A stretch of 64,000 nt of DNA from Caulobacter sp. (GTDB taxonomy: Bacteria; Pseudomonadota; Alphaproteobacteria; Caulobacterales; Caulobacteraceae): NCBI RefSeq assembly GCF_017744445.1, contig NZ_JAGIBH010000009.1, positions 62,001 through 126,000 of the forward strand, in the 5' to 3' direction. The notes beneath the pieces were generated by a model. The model did no database searches, was not told the origin of the DNA, and was given only the letters and a program-made list of their open reading frames with translations. Positions within the stretch are counted from its first letter, which is position 1. Every line of letters begins with the position of its first letter. Shown here piece by piece: positions 33,835 through 42,551 of the stretch. The position numbers and the translations under genes were made by a program.

Positions 33835-34251
33835 TTAGACCCCGACCTTGGCCTTGCCCTTCTTGGCCTGCAACTCCTCGAGCGTCAGGATGCCGTCGTT
33901 GTTGGTATCCATCCGCTTGTAGCGCCAGGCCAGCACGTCGTCGGCCTCGGCGCGCGACAGGAAGCCGTCCTTGTCCTTGTCGAAGCGGTTGAACACCCGC
34001 TGGCCACGCTTGCCGGCCTTGGTCGCCTTAGCGTCGACCTCGGGGTTCTCCTTGCGGAAGGCGGTGAACTCGTCAGGCGAGATCTTGCCGTCCTTGTTGG
34101 CATCCAGCCGCGCGAACAGCTTGTCGCCGTTCGAGGCCTGGAACTGCTGCAGGGTCATGCCCTGCGGCGTCGCGCTAGGGGCGGCGTTTTGCGCCAGAGC
34201 CGGCGCCGCGACGGCGAGCACGGCGGCGGCGATCAGGGTGCGTACGATCAT
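33835..34251 (-). CDS. Exported EF-hand calcium-binding protein
   Basis: 138 residues with a signal peptide (MIVRTLIAAAVLAVAAPALA). Three EF-hand loops are seen: DANKDGKISPDEF (about 50-62), DKDKDGFLSRAEA (about 91-103) and DTNNDGILTLEEL (about 114-126). All have acids at the calcium-coordinating positions. The C terminus is Lys-rich. It lies 26 bp upstream of the sigma gene and could be its target or merely a neighbour. Confidence 0.88.
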   Translation of the reverse strand: MIVRTLIAAAVLAVAAPALAQNAAPSATPQGMTLQQFQASNGDKLFARLDANKDGKISPDEFTAFRKENPEVDAKATKAGKRGQRVFNRFDKDKDGFLSRAEADDVLAWRYKRMDTNNDGILTLEELQAKKGKAKVGV

Positions 34252-34334
34252 CGGTCTTTAGGTCTCCAAGGGTGGAAGGCCCGTCCCATGGAGTGATGAA
34301 CGCGCGGCGGTGGGGATTCCGTCGCACCAAAAAT

Positions 34335-34463
34335 CCGTTTTCCCGGCGAAAGCCGGGACCCAGATACATCCGGAGAGTTTTGGGTGTTTTCGCCTACCAC
34401 TCTGGCCACGAACCAGAAGCTCGCGGGTTCGATCTGGGCCCCGGCTTTCGCCGGGGAAACGGG
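34335..34463. repeat. Palindromic intergenic repeat, family B (copy 2)
   Basis: A 129-bp element with inverted arms CCGTTTTCCCGGCGAAAGCC and GGCTTTCGCCGGGGAAACGG. The outer arms match those of 31042-31161, while the middle is unrelated. It is placed just beyond the glnE stop. Confidence 0.85.
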
Positions 34464-34474
34464 TGAAGGGAGAC

Positions 34475-37357
34475 CTATCCCGCCGCCTTCACGATCGCCT
34501 TATACGCCGCCCGCGCCTCGGCCTTCGCCTTGGCCAGCTTGGGTTTCAGCGATTTGAACTGGCTCACATGACCCGCCTTGGCAAGCAGCGCCTTGAAGGC
34601 CTTGGGTTCGGCTTCGACGTCCAGGCCGTCCTCCAGCGCCACCTTGATCAGCTGCGACAGGTCCTGCTCCAGCCGCCACGCCGTCTCCAGCCGCGAAAGC
34701 GCCCCTTCATCGGCCAGGCCCGCCTCGCGCAGGGCCGCCAGGGCCTCGCCGGTGTTCTGACGCAGGGGACCGCCGTTAGCCGCATGGGCCAGTTGCAGGA
34801 ACTGGGCGGCGAACTCGATATCGACCAAGCCGCCGGGCTCCAGCTTCAGGTCCCAGTCGCCCTTGCCGGGCCGCTCGCGCTCCATCAGCTCGCGCATGTC
34901 GATGACGTCGGCGGCGGTCTTCTTCCATTCGCGCGGCCGGCGCAGGGCCGCCTCGATCGCCCCCTCGGCGCGAGCCTTGAACGCGGGGCTGCTGGCCCAG
35001 ACCACCCGGGCGCGGGTCAGGGCCAAGAGCTCCCAGGTCTCGGCCTCGCGCTCGTAGTACTCGCCGAACGCTCCGAAGCTGACCGCCACCGGCCCCTTGG
35101 TGCCGGAGGGGCGGAGCTTGAGATCCACCTCGTACAGCGTCCCCTCGCCCGTCGGCGCTGACAGGGCCGAGGCCATGCGCTGGGTGAAGCGGGCATAGAA
35201 GGTTTCGGCGCCCCATTCCTTGACGGCCGACATGCCACGCGGATCGTCGGCCGCGTACAGCGTCATCAGGTCGAGATCCGACTTGGCCGTCATCTCGCGC
35301 GAGCCGGCCTTGCCCAGCGCGACCACCGCCACCTGGCCAGGGAAGGCGCCGCCCAGGCGCTCGGTCTCGGCCAGGGCCGCCGGGGCCAGGCCGCTGATGA
35401 TCAGGTCCCCCAGCTCTGCGAAGGCCCGGCCGATGTCGCGGGCGTCGGCGCTGCCGCTCATCACCCGCACGCCGATGCGGAAGCTCTGGTCGCGGAACAG
35501 CCGCCGGGCCGCGTCCATCGCCCCCTCGAAGTCGGCCGGATCCCACGGGGCGACGGCCGGCGTCTCGATGGGGCCAAAGAAGCTGGGGTCCAGCAGGGCG
35601 TCCAGGGCCGTCGGCCGCTTGGCCATGGTGGTCGCCAGTCTCGGGGCGAAGGCCATGACCTCGACGATCAGCTCGAACAGGCGTGGCTGAGCCAGGAACA
35701 ACGACTGGATCTGCACGCCTGAGCTCAAGGACGCGAAGAAGTCGGCGAAGCGGTTGAAGGCCTGGTCCGGCGCGCCCGTGGCGTTGGCGGCATCCAGCAG
35801 GCGCGGGGCCAGGCGGGTGAAGAGTTCGCGCCCCCGTTCGGTGCGGGTCGCGGCGATGTGGCCGTGGTGCCAGCCGCGGATGGTGGCGGCCACGCGCTCG
35901 GGGCTGGAAAAGCCCATGCGCTTGAGGGTGGCCAGGGTCTCGGGATCGTCCTCGACGCCGGTGAAGACCAGGCTGCCGAAGCGCGAGGACAGCTCTTCCT
36001 CGCCGGCGAACAGGCGGCCATAGCGGGCGTTGACGCCCTTGAGGATCTTACCGACGGCGGCGTCGAAGCTGCGCAGATTGTCCTGCCCCCACAGGGCCGC
36101 GACCTTCTTCCGGTCGGTATCGGACTCCGGCAGCTTGTGGGTCTGGTCGTCGGCGATCATCTGGGCGCGGTGCTCCAGCGCCCTCAGGTCCTGATAGGCC
36201 TGGGACAGCCAGCCGGCGTCCTCCAGGGTCACGTGGCCGGCCGTCGCCAGCGCCAGCAGCGCGTCCAGCGTGCGCGGCCCGCGCAGGTCGGGCTGGCGGC
36301 CGCCCAGGATCAGCTGCTGGGTCTGGACGAAGAACTCGATCTCGCGGATCCCGCCCCGGCCCAGCTTCAGGTCCGCGCCCTTGGCGGTCAGGCGGTCATC
36401 GACCTTGTAGGTGTGGATCTGACGCTTGATCGAGTGGATGTCGGCGATGGCCGCGAAATCCAGGTTCTTGCGCCAGATGAAGGGCTGCAACCCCTCCAGG
36501 AACGCCTGGCCCTCGGCGAAATCGCCGGCCGCGATCCGGGCCTTGATGTGGGCGGCGCGCTCCCAGTTCTGACCGACGCTCTCGTAGTAATCCATGGCCG
36601 CGTCGACCGGCATGGCGGGCGGCGTCGAGGACGGATCGGGGCGCAGGCGCAGGTCGATGCGGAAGACATAGCCGTCGGCGGTGCGCTCCTGCAGCACCCG
36701 GCCCAGGTGGTTGGCGATGCGCACCGCCACGGCCTGGGGCTCGACGCCGTCGGCGACCTGCAGCTTCTCGGGCGCGTAGAAGATCGAGAAGTCGATGTCG
36801 CTGGAATAGTTCAGCTCGAACGCGCCGTGCTTGCCCATGGCGATGCAGAAGAGGCCCGGCGCGGGGCCGTCCTCGCCCGCCCCCACATGGGTCAGGGCGC
36901 CGCGATCGACCTCCTGACGCACGGCCTGGGCCAGAGCGGCGCGCAGGGTGGCGTCGGCGAAGCGGGTCAGGGCGCCGGTCACCGCGTCCAGATCCCAGAC
37001 GCCGGACAGGTCGCACAGGGCGGTCAGCAGGTGCAGGTCGGCCTTCAGCTCGCGCAGGGTCTTGCGGGCGGTCTCGAAGTCCGGCTCGGCGGCGACGGCC
37101 TCGGCGGCGGCCAGGATCATGGTCAAGTTTTCGCCGGGATCGCCGCCCAGGATCCTGGGCAAGCGCTGGCCGTCCTTGCGGGCGAGGCTGGCCAGGTACG
37201 GCGAGGCGGCGAACACCGGGGCCAGGGCGGCCCAGGCGGCGTCGACGCCGGCCATGGCCTCGCCTACCCGCTTGGCGATCGCCTCATGCGCCCGTTCGGC
37301 GGCCTTGGCGTCGAGGATCGGGCCGCAGGGGACGAGGCGGTCGGCGAGCTGAGTCAT
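34475..37357 (-). CDS. glnE: Bifunctional glutamine synthetase adenylyltransferase / adenylyl-removing enzyme
   Basis: 960 residues from ATG 37357; an in-frame ATG 36 bp upstream lies in the divergent promoter region. It adds and removes AMP on glutamine synthetase in response to PII and glutamine. Two nucleotidyltransferase domains are present. The N-terminal, AMP-removing one has GKHGAFELNYSSDIDF at about 175-190; the C-terminal, adenylylating one has ALGKAGSREMTAKSDLDL at about 675-692. Both keep the D-x-D pair. Length and domain order are normal. Divergent from the first M56 protease gene. Confidence 0.95.
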   Translation of the reverse strand: MTQLADRLVPCGPILDAKAAERAHEAIAKRVGEAMAGVDAAWAALAPVFAASPYLASLARKDGQRLPRILGGDPGENLTMILAAAEAVAAEPDFETARKTLRELKADLHLLTALCDLSGVWDLDAVTGALTRFADATLRAALAQAVRQEVDRGALTHVGAGEDGPAPGLFCIAMGKHGAFELNYSSDIDFSIFYAPEKLQVADGVEPQAVAVRIANHLGRVLQERTADGYVFRIDLRLRPDPSSTPPAMPVDAAMDYYESVGQNWERAAHIKARIAAGDFAEGQAFLEGLQPFIWRKNLDFAAIADIHSIKRQIHTYKVDDRLTAKGADLKLGRGGIREIEFFVQTQQLILGGRQPDLRGPRTLDALLALATAGHVTLEDAGWLSQAYQDLRALEHRAQMIADDQTHKLPESDTDRKKVAALWGQDNLRSFDAAVGKILKGVNARYGRLFAGEEELSSRFGSLVFTGVEDDPETLATLKRMGFSSPERVAATIRGWHHGHIAATRTERGRELFTRLAPRLLDAANATGAPDQAFNRFADFFASLSSGVQIQSLFLAQPRLFELIVEVMAFAPRLATTMAKRPTALDALLDPSFFGPIETPAVAPWDPADFEGAMDAARRLFRDQSFRIGVRVMSGSADARDIGRAFAELGDLIISGLAPAALAETERLGGAFPGQVAVVALGKAGSREMTAKSDLDLMTLYAADDPRGMSAVKEWGAETFYARFTQRMASALSAPTGEGTLYEVDLKLRPSGTKGPVAVSFGAFGEYYEREAETWELLALTRARVVWASSPAFKARAEGAIEAALRRPREWKKTAADVIDMRELMERERPGKGDWDLKLEPGGLVDIEFAAQFLQLAHAANGGPLRQNTGEALAALREAGLADEGALSRLETAWRLEQDLSQLIKVALEDGLDVEAEPKAFKALLAKAGHVSQFKSLKPKLAKAKAEARAAYKAIVKAAG

Positions 37358-37401
37358 GGCGGGCACCGTGGCCTGCCTAGCGTTCGTGAACAAGTCGCAG
37401 C

Positions 37402-37426
37402 TTGACGTCGAATTTTACACTTGTAA
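37402..37426 (+). promoter_or_regulatory. BlaI/CopY-type operator and promoter of the first M56 gene
   Basis: TTGACG (37402-37407), a likely -35, is followed by the perfect palindrome TTACA-CT-TGTAA (37415-37426), which contains the TACA-n2-TGTA core of MecI/BlaI/CopY repressor sites. The palindrome overlaps the promoter spacer. The same arrangement, with TTACA-GT-TGTAA, precedes the second M56 gene. Confidence 0.75.
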
Positions 37427-37466
37427 CTGTTGCAGATCACAACCCGGACGACAACGGGAAGGCTCC

Positions 37467-38333
37467 ATGATCGAACTGCTGGTCCTTGCCGTAGTCCGCG
37501 CGCAGATCGCCGCCGCCCTGGGTGTGATCCTGGTGCTACTGCTGCGTCTGCCGGTCCGCCATCTGCTGGGTCCGCGCCAGGCCTACGGGCTGTGGGCGCT
37601 GCCCCCGGTCGCGGCGATCGCCAGCCTGATGCCCAGCCTGTCCGAGACCTTCGAGATCGGCGCGACGACCCCGCCGCCTGCTCTCGGCTCGGCTCTGGTC
37701 GCGCTGTGCGTCTGGCTGGCCGGCGCGGCGCTGTTCGCCGCCTTCATCGTGCGGCAGGAGCGCGCCTTCCGCCGCCTCGCCGACCTGGGCCTGGCCGGTC
37801 CCGCCGTGATGGGCGCGCTGTGGCCACGCCTGGTGACGCCGGCCGACTTCGAACAGCGCTTCAGCGCCCACGAGCGCCACCTGATCGTGCTGCACGAGCG
37901 CACCCACATCCGGCGCGGCGATCCGATGGCCAACCTGGTCGTGGCCGGCTGCCGGGCGCTGAGCTGGTTCAATCCGCTGGTCCACGTCGGCGCGGCCTTC
38001 TTGCGTGTCGACCAGGAACTGGCCTGCGACGCGACCGTGCTGGCCTTGAAGAGCGACATGCGCGCCGACTACGCCAGAACGCTGCTGAAGGTGTCGACCA
38101 GCGGGACCAGTTCGCCGCTGGCCTGCGGCTGGGGCACGCATCCGCTGATCCTGCGCGTCGGCTTCCTGGGCAGGACCGAGCCCAGCCGCGCCCGCGAGAT
38201 CGTCGGCTTCCTGGCCCTGACCGCGCTGGCGGTCGCGACCTTCGTCGCCGTGTGGAGCGCCGCGCCGCGCGGTTTCGACCAGCACGCCTTCGCGCCGGAC
38301 GCCCTCTACGCCGCTCGCTTCCTGGGAGAATGA
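37467..38333 (+). CDS. BlaR1-like M56 family metallopeptidase (copy 1)
   Basis: 288 residues from ATG 37467 with GGGAAGG upstream. A membrane zinc protease of the type that relays an outside signal by destroying a BlaI-like repressor. Membrane helices are at about 3-26, 40-58 and 74-95, with a last one near 255-275. The zinc site is HERTH at 143-147 with E184 in DQELACD. It lacks the large C-terminal sensor domain of BlaR1. No blaI gene is adjacent, but its operator is BlaI-like. A close paralogue follows at 38420, so this is a local duplication. Confidence 0.88.
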   Translation: MIELLVLAVVRAQIAAALGVILVLLLRLPVRHLLGPRQAYGLWALPPVAAIASLMPSLSETFEIGATTPPPALGSALVALCVWLAGAALFAAFIVRQERAFRRLADLGLAGPAVMGALWPRLVTPADFEQRFSAHERHLIVLHERTHIRRGDPMANLVVAGCRALSWFNPLVHVGAAFLRVDQELACDATVLALKSDMRADYARTLLKVSTSGTSSPLACGWGTHPLILRVGFLGRTEPSRAREIVGFLALTALAVATFVAVWSAAPRGFDQHAFAPDALYAARFLGE

Positions 38334-38356
38334 TCGTCGACAGCCGTCACGCCCGC

Positions 38357-38381
38357 TTGACGCGCTAAATTACAGTTGTAA
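38357..38381 (+). promoter_or_regulatory. BlaI/CopY-type operator and promoter of the second M56 gene
   Basis: TTGACG (38357-38362), then the perfect palindrome TTACA-GT-TGTAA (38370-38381), with the same spacing to TTGACG as in the first copy and shared flanking AAC and TTGCA. Conservation of both elements while the surrounding sequence differs argues for function. Confidence 0.75.
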
Positions 38382-38419
38382 CCATTGCATTCGAGGAAAC
38401 GGCCAGGAACCGCTCAAGA

Positions 38420-39307
38420 ATGACCGAGCTCTTCGCCCTCGCCCTGATCCGGGCCCAGATCGCCGCCGCCGCCGCGGTGCTGCTGGTTATCATCCTGCGG
38501 CCGTCCGCGCGCCAGCTGTTCGGACCGCGCCGGGCCTATGGCCTGTGGGCCATCGTGCCGGCCGCCGCCGCCGCCGCCTTCCTGCCCAGCCTGGCCGAGA
38601 CCATGGACTTCGGCTCACCCGCCCGGCCGCTGGGCGAGTGGGCCTCCAAGCTGATCCTGCTGTGGCTGGCCGGCTGCGCGGTCGCCACCGGCGTCCTGGT
38701 CCTGCGCGAGCGCCTTTTCCGCAACAAGGTCGAGCAAGGCCTGGCCGGCCCGGCCGTCATGGGCGCCCTGTGGCCGCGCGTGGTGCTGCCCTCCGACTTC
38801 AACCAGCGCTTCGACGCCCGCGAGCGCGAGATGATCACCCTGCACGAGCGCACCCACATCCATCGCGGCGACCCGATCGCCAACCTGATCATCGCCGGGG
38901 CCGGCGTCCTGGGCTGGTGCAACCCGATGATCGCTCTGGCCACGCGCCTGGTGCGCATCGACCAGGAGCTGGCCTGCGACGCCACCGTCGTGGCCCTGCG
39001 CGGCGACATCCGCGCCGACTACGCCAAGACCCTGATGAAGGCGCAGATGAGCGTCGCCACCTCGCCCCTGGCCTGCGGCTGGGCCACGCATCCGCTGATC
39101 CTGCGCGTGTCGCTGCTGAACCGGCGCGAGCCCAGCCTGCACCGCGACATCGCCGGCTTTCTCACGATGACCTTTCTGGCGATCATGGCCATGGTCATCG
39201 TCTGGAGCGTCTCGCCGCGCGGCCCCGACGCCAGCGACCTGCGCCCCGGCATGGCCGCCCAGATGGACCCCTATACCGGCGCGATCACCTGGGTTCAGGG
39301 ACAGTAG
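38420..39307 (+). CDS. BlaR1-like M56 family metallopeptidase (copy 2)
   Basis: 295 residues. It is a paralogue of the preceding gene along its whole length: the same N-terminal helices, GPAVMGALWPR before the active site, HERTH at 142-146, DQELACDAT after it and a final membrane helix. It again lacks a large periplasmic sensor. The two genes diverge mainly in the loop at 60-72 and at the C terminus, so they may answer different signals. It has its own BlaI-type operator. Convergent with the PLP-enzyme gene. Confidence 0.88.
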   Translation: MTELFALALIRAQIAAAAAVLLVIILRPSARQLFGPRRAYGLWAIVPAAAAAAFLPSLAETMDFGSPARPLGEWASKLILLWLAGCAVATGVLVLRERLFRNKVEQGLAGPAVMGALWPRVVLPSDFNQRFDAREREMITLHERTHIHRGDPIANLIIAGAGVLGWCNPMIALATRLVRIDQELACDATVVALRGDIRADYAKTLMKAQMSVATSPLACGWATHPLILRVSLLNRREPSLHRDIAGFLTMTFLAIMAMVIVWSVSPRGPDASDLRPGMAAQMDPYTGAITWVQGQ

Positions 39308-39310
39308 GCC

Positions 39311-40432
39311 CTAGCCTAGAAACAGCTTCACGTACTCGTCGACCGGGCGACGGTTGAGGGTGTCGTTGACCCAGAAGTCGATTGCGCCGTCCGGACCGGG
39401 CTTGGCCAGGCGCACGCCGGCGTCGCGCATGCGGTCGAAGACGCCCTCGGCGACCTTGGGCTTCAAGACGAGCTGACGGATGTTGGAGGCGTTGGACGCG
39501 GGCGCAACCTTGGCCGCCCCGGCCTTCTCCAGCGCCGCGAACACCTGCTCCGCCGTGGCGAAGGCGGCCTTGTGGCGGGCCTGGAAGTCGTCCAGCGCCG
39601 CCAGGGCCAGCACCGCGCACGGCCAGGCCTGGTAGATCGTCCCGCCGAACTGGTGACGCAGGGCGCGGGCCTTGGCGATGTCGGCCTTGCTGCCCGCCAG
39701 CACCGCCCCGAACGGCGCGTCCAGATACTTGTAGAGCGAGACATAGACCGTATCGAACAGGGCGGTCGTGCCGGCGATGTCATAGCTGGGCGGGGCCAGC
39801 AGCAGCCGCGCACCGTCCAGGTGCAGGCGGATGTTCTTGCCTTTGGCGTAGGCGGCGATGGCCTGCAGCGCGGCCGGATCCAGCATCTCGCCCTTGGCGC
39901 GGCGCACCGGGCTTTCCAGCGAGATCGCCCCGACCTTCAGCGGATAGGGTCCGTTCTCGGCCTCGTCGACGGCGGCCTTGATCTCGTCCAGCGAGGGAGC
40001 GGCCTTGCCGGGGGCCAGGTCGATCAGGTTCAGGCCAGACAGCAGCTGGGTCGCGTCGCTCTCGTCGCGATAGAGGTGGCTTTCGTGCTGGACGATCACC
40101 CGCGTGGCCTCGCCCGCCAGGATGCGCACGGCGACATGGTTCGCCAGGGTTCCGGTCGGCAGGAAGGCGCAGTCCTCCTTGCCCAGCATCGTCGCGAACC
40201 GCTGCTCCAGCTCGGTCACCGCGCCGCCGGCCAGGTAGCTGTCGCGCGGCTTGCCCTTCTGGACCAGCTCGGCCAGACGGGCGGCGGTCTTCACGGGATC
40301 GGGCGGCGCGCTGTCGCCCAGCAGCCAGACGCTGCGGGCGTCGACGGGCGGGAAGGCGGGCGGCGGGGTTTGGGCGAAGGCGACGGCAGGCGCCAAGGCC
40401 AGCGATCCGACGAGAAATTGACGGCGGTGCAT
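39311..40432 (-). CDS. Exported threonine-aldolase-like PLP enzyme (beta-eliminating lyase family)
   Basis: 373 residues from ATG 40432. It opens with a signal peptide, MHRRQFLVGSLALAPAVAFA, possibly Tat-type (R-R-Q-F-L). The fold-type I aminotransferase body has PTGTLANHVAVR (about 93-104), HLDGARLLLA with the cofactor Asp, and SLYKYLDAPFG with the Schiff-base lysine. These are marks of low-specificity threonine aldolases, which are normally cytoplasmic. An exported PLP enzyme of this family is unusual. The frame is open upstream, but those codons lie in a repeat. Confidence 0.85.
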   Translation of the reverse strand: MHRRQFLVGSLALAPAVAFAQTPPPAFPPVDARSVWLLGDSAPPDPVKTAARLAELVQKGKPRDSYLAGGAVTELEQRFATMLGKEDCAFLPTGTLANHVAVRILAGEATRVIVQHESHLYRDESDATQLLSGLNLIDLAPGKAAPSLDEIKAAVDEAENGPYPLKVGAISLESPVRRAKGEMLDPAALQAIAAYAKGKNIRLHLDGARLLLAPPSYDIAGTTALFDTVYVSLYKYLDAPFGAVLAGSKADIAKARALRHQFGGTIYQAWPCAVLALAALDDFQARHKAAFATAEQVFAALEKAGAAKVAPASNASNIRQLVLKPKVAEGVFDRMRDAGVRLAKPGPDGAIDFWVNDTLNRRPVDEYVKLFLG

Positions 40433-40443
40433 CTCTTCTCCTT

Positions 40444-40550
40444 CTTCCCCCTCCGGGCGAGGAGGGCTGAAAGCCCGGAGGGGGCAAGTGAAGCGCGAAC
40501 TCACCCTGACCGCTGCGCGGTCGTCCGCCCCCGGAGGGGGCGGAAGGTCA
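40444..40550. repeat. Palindromic intergenic repeat, family C
   Basis: GC-rich element with outer CCCCCTCCGGGCGAGG... and ...CCGCCCCCGGAGGGGGCGGAAGG, plus inner hairpins (GGGCTGAAAGCCC and CCGCTGCGCGG). It fills the gap between the histidine kinase stop and the PLP-enzyme start. Only one clear copy is seen in the window. Confidence 0.7.
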
Positions 40551-40553
40551 CCC

Positions 40554-41960
40554 CTACTCCACCCGCGGCAGCACCAGTGCGACCCGCAGGCCCGGGCCCA
40601 TGCCGTTGTACTCGCCCGGCCCCTCGGCCAGCTCTAGCCGGCCGCCGTGGGAGGTCGCCACGGCGCTGACCAGGGACAGGCCCAGACCGGCGCCCGGCTC
40701 GCTGCGGCTGTTTTCCAGGCGCACGAAGCGCTGGACGACGCGAGGACGGTCGGCCTCGGGCACGCCGGGACCGGTGTCGGTGACCGAGAATTCCAGCTCG
40801 CCCGACGAGGTGCGGCGCGCGCGCAGCATGATCGCTCCGCCCTCGGGCGTATATTTGATGGCGTTGTCCAGGATGTTGGCCAGGGCCTGGGCCAGGAACT
40901 CGCGGTTGCCCTTGATGTTCAGGGCGGGCGTGATCTCGGCCTTGAAGTCCAGGCCCTTGTCCTCGCACGAGAACTCGTAGAGCTCGGCCATGTCGGTGGC
41001 CAGTTCCGAGGCGTCGAAGGCGCGCTGGTCGGGGGCCGAGCCGGCCGCCTGCAGGCGGGCGATGGCGAGCACCGCGTTGAAGGTCTTCAAGACCCCGTCG
41101 GCGTCGGACAGGGCCGTCTCCAGCGCCGCCACCGGATCGCCCTTGCCGTTCTCGGCGTCGATCAGGGCGACTTCCATGCGCGCGCGCAGACGGGTCAGCG
41201 GCGAGCGCAGGTCGTGGGCGATGGCGTCGCCGGCGTGGCGCAGGCCGCCCATCAGGCGCTCGATCCGGTCGAGCATGTCGTTCAGGCCCTCGGCCAGCTC
41301 GTCATACTCGTCGCGCGTGCCCCGCACTTTCGCCCGCGCATGCAGGTCGCCGGCGCGCACGTCGTTGACCACGTCGACCAGCCCCTGCATCGAGCGGCTG
41401 ACATTGCGGCTGATCAAGACCCCACCGGCCAGGCCCAGCAGAATGACCAGGGTCCCGGCGCCCCAAAGAGCCCGGACGATCTTGCGGACATAGGCCTCGG
41501 AGGCGTCGACATCGGCCCCGACGAACAGGATCTCGCCGCGCTCCAGCCGCTGCTGCACCCCGCGCGCGGCGGCCTTGACCTCGGCGCCGTCCAGGTCGGT
41601 CTCGGTGACCTTGAAGCTGGCCCATTCGGGGCCGTCGCCGGTGAAATTGCTGACCGGCGACTCCTCGATCGAGCCCGAGATCCGCTTGCCGGTCTTGTCG
41701 GCCAGGAAATACAGGAACGGTCGCTCGCCCGTCGCCCGCTCGACGATGGTCTGGTTCAGCGCGTCGACGCCACCCTGGCGATAGGCGGCCTCCAGGCTCT
41801 CGAACTCACGGCTGATCTCGGCCTGCGAGCGGCGGTTCACCTCGCCCGCCGTGGCCACATAGATGTAGCCCAGGAAGGCGCTGGCCGCCGCCGCGAACAG
41901 GGTCAGGAACAGCAGGGTCAGCCGGAACGGCGTGGTGCGGAGAAGGCGCGGCAGACGCAT
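40554..41960 (-). CDS. Sensor histidine kinase
   Basis: 468 residues. Two membrane helices (about 13-36 and 166-188) flank a periplasmic sensor region. A HAMP segment follows, then the H-box AHDLRSPLTRL (His at about 249), N-box NILDNAIKYTPEGG and G-boxes DTGPGVPEADR and GAGLGLSLV. It is an EnvZ/OmpR-class kinase whose partner is almost certainly the response regulator at 42552-43223. A toxin-antitoxin pair now separates the two genes, with only 3 bp between the toxin stop and this start, so it is still transcribed through. Confidence 0.93.
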   Translation of the reverse strand: MRLPRLLRTTPFRLTLLFLTLFAAAASAFLGYIYVATAGEVNRRSQAEISREFESLEAAYRQGGVDALNQTIVERATGERPFLYFLADKTGKRISGSIEESPVSNFTGDGPEWASFKVTETDLDGAEVKAAARGVQQRLERGEILFVGADVDASEAYVRKIVRALWGAGTLVILLGLAGGVLISRNVSRSMQGLVDVVNDVRAGDLHARAKVRGTRDEYDELAEGLNDMLDRIERLMGGLRHAGDAIAHDLRSPLTRLRARMEVALIDAENGKGDPVAALETALSDADGVLKTFNAVLAIARLQAAGSAPDQRAFDASELATDMAELYEFSCEDKGLDFKAEITPALNIKGNREFLAQALANILDNAIKYTPEGGAIMLRARRTSSGELEFSVTDTGPGVPEADRPRVVQRFVRLENSRSEPGAGLGLSLVSAVATSHGGRLELAEGPGEYNGMGPGLRVALVLPRVE

Positions 41961-41963
41961 GGT

Positions 41964-42278
41964 TCAGGTCTTCTTGCCGAGCAGCGCCGAGAGGTTCTGG
42001 CGACTGTCGAGGATACGGAGAACGTAGATGCCGTCCGTCTCCGGAAGCGGCTCATAGACAATTTTCCAAGGGTAAACACTGAACACGCGTGGCTCGCCTT
42101 TGAAACTCAGTTCAATGCGGCCTAACCGCGGGCGCCGGGCAAGGCGAGCAAGGGTCGCATCAATCCTGTCGATGACCGCTTGCGCCCGCGCCTCACCCGA
42201 GTCGAGGCCGACCCAGAGCGCCAACCGAGCAACATCTGCCTGCGCATCGACGCTGAATTCGACCCTCGCCCCCGTCAT
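41964..42278 (-). CDS. RelE/ParE-family toxin
   Basis: 104 residues. The ParE/RelE fold is indicated by VEFSVDAQADVARLALWVG, the helix QAVIDRIDATLARLARRP, then RVFSVYPWKIVYEPL and YVLRILDSRQN at the end. Members either poison gyrase or cut mRNA; the sequence does not decide which. It is 7 bp downstream of the likely antitoxin. The pair is wedged between a response regulator and its kinase. Confidence 0.88.
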   Translation of the reverse strand: MTGARVEFSVDAQADVARLALWVGLDSGEARAQAVIDRIDATLARLARRPRLGRIELSFKGEPRVFSVYPWKIVYEPLPETDGIYVLRILDSRQNLSALLGKKT

Positions 42279-42285
42279 GCGGACG

Positions 42286-42519
42286 CTATCGGCCTTCTTT
42301 GCGCAGTTGCTCGCGGACCTCGCTCATGATGGCCTCGGGATCCCAAGGCGTAGCCTTGCCTTCCGCGAACTCCTGACGCGCACGCACCAGCGATGCATTG
42401 ATCTCATCGCGGTTGGCTTCCATCCAGGCGTCCCACTCGGCCTCCGTCGGCGGCGGGCCGCCGTACAGGTCCGACAGGTCGTCGACGTCATCAGCCTCGG
42501 GCTTGGCAGGCTTGTTCAT
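42286..42519 (-). CDS. Antitoxin-like protein paired with the RelE/ParE toxin
   Basis: 77 residues, strongly acidic in the first half (EADDVDDLSDLYGG), with a helical C terminus (LVRARQEFAEGK, then IMSEVREQLRKEGR). Gene order antitoxin then toxin, with a 7-bp gap, is standard. No clear ribbon-helix-helix is seen at the N terminus, so DNA-binding autoregulation is uncertain. Identified mainly by partnership. Confidence 0.75.
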   Translation of the reverse strand: MNKPAKPEADDVDDLSDLYGGPPPTEAEWDAWMEANRDEINASLVRARQEFAEGKATPWDPEAIMSEVREQLRKEGR

Positions 42520-42551
42520 GGTCTGATCCTACCACGCCCGCGCCGAACCGC

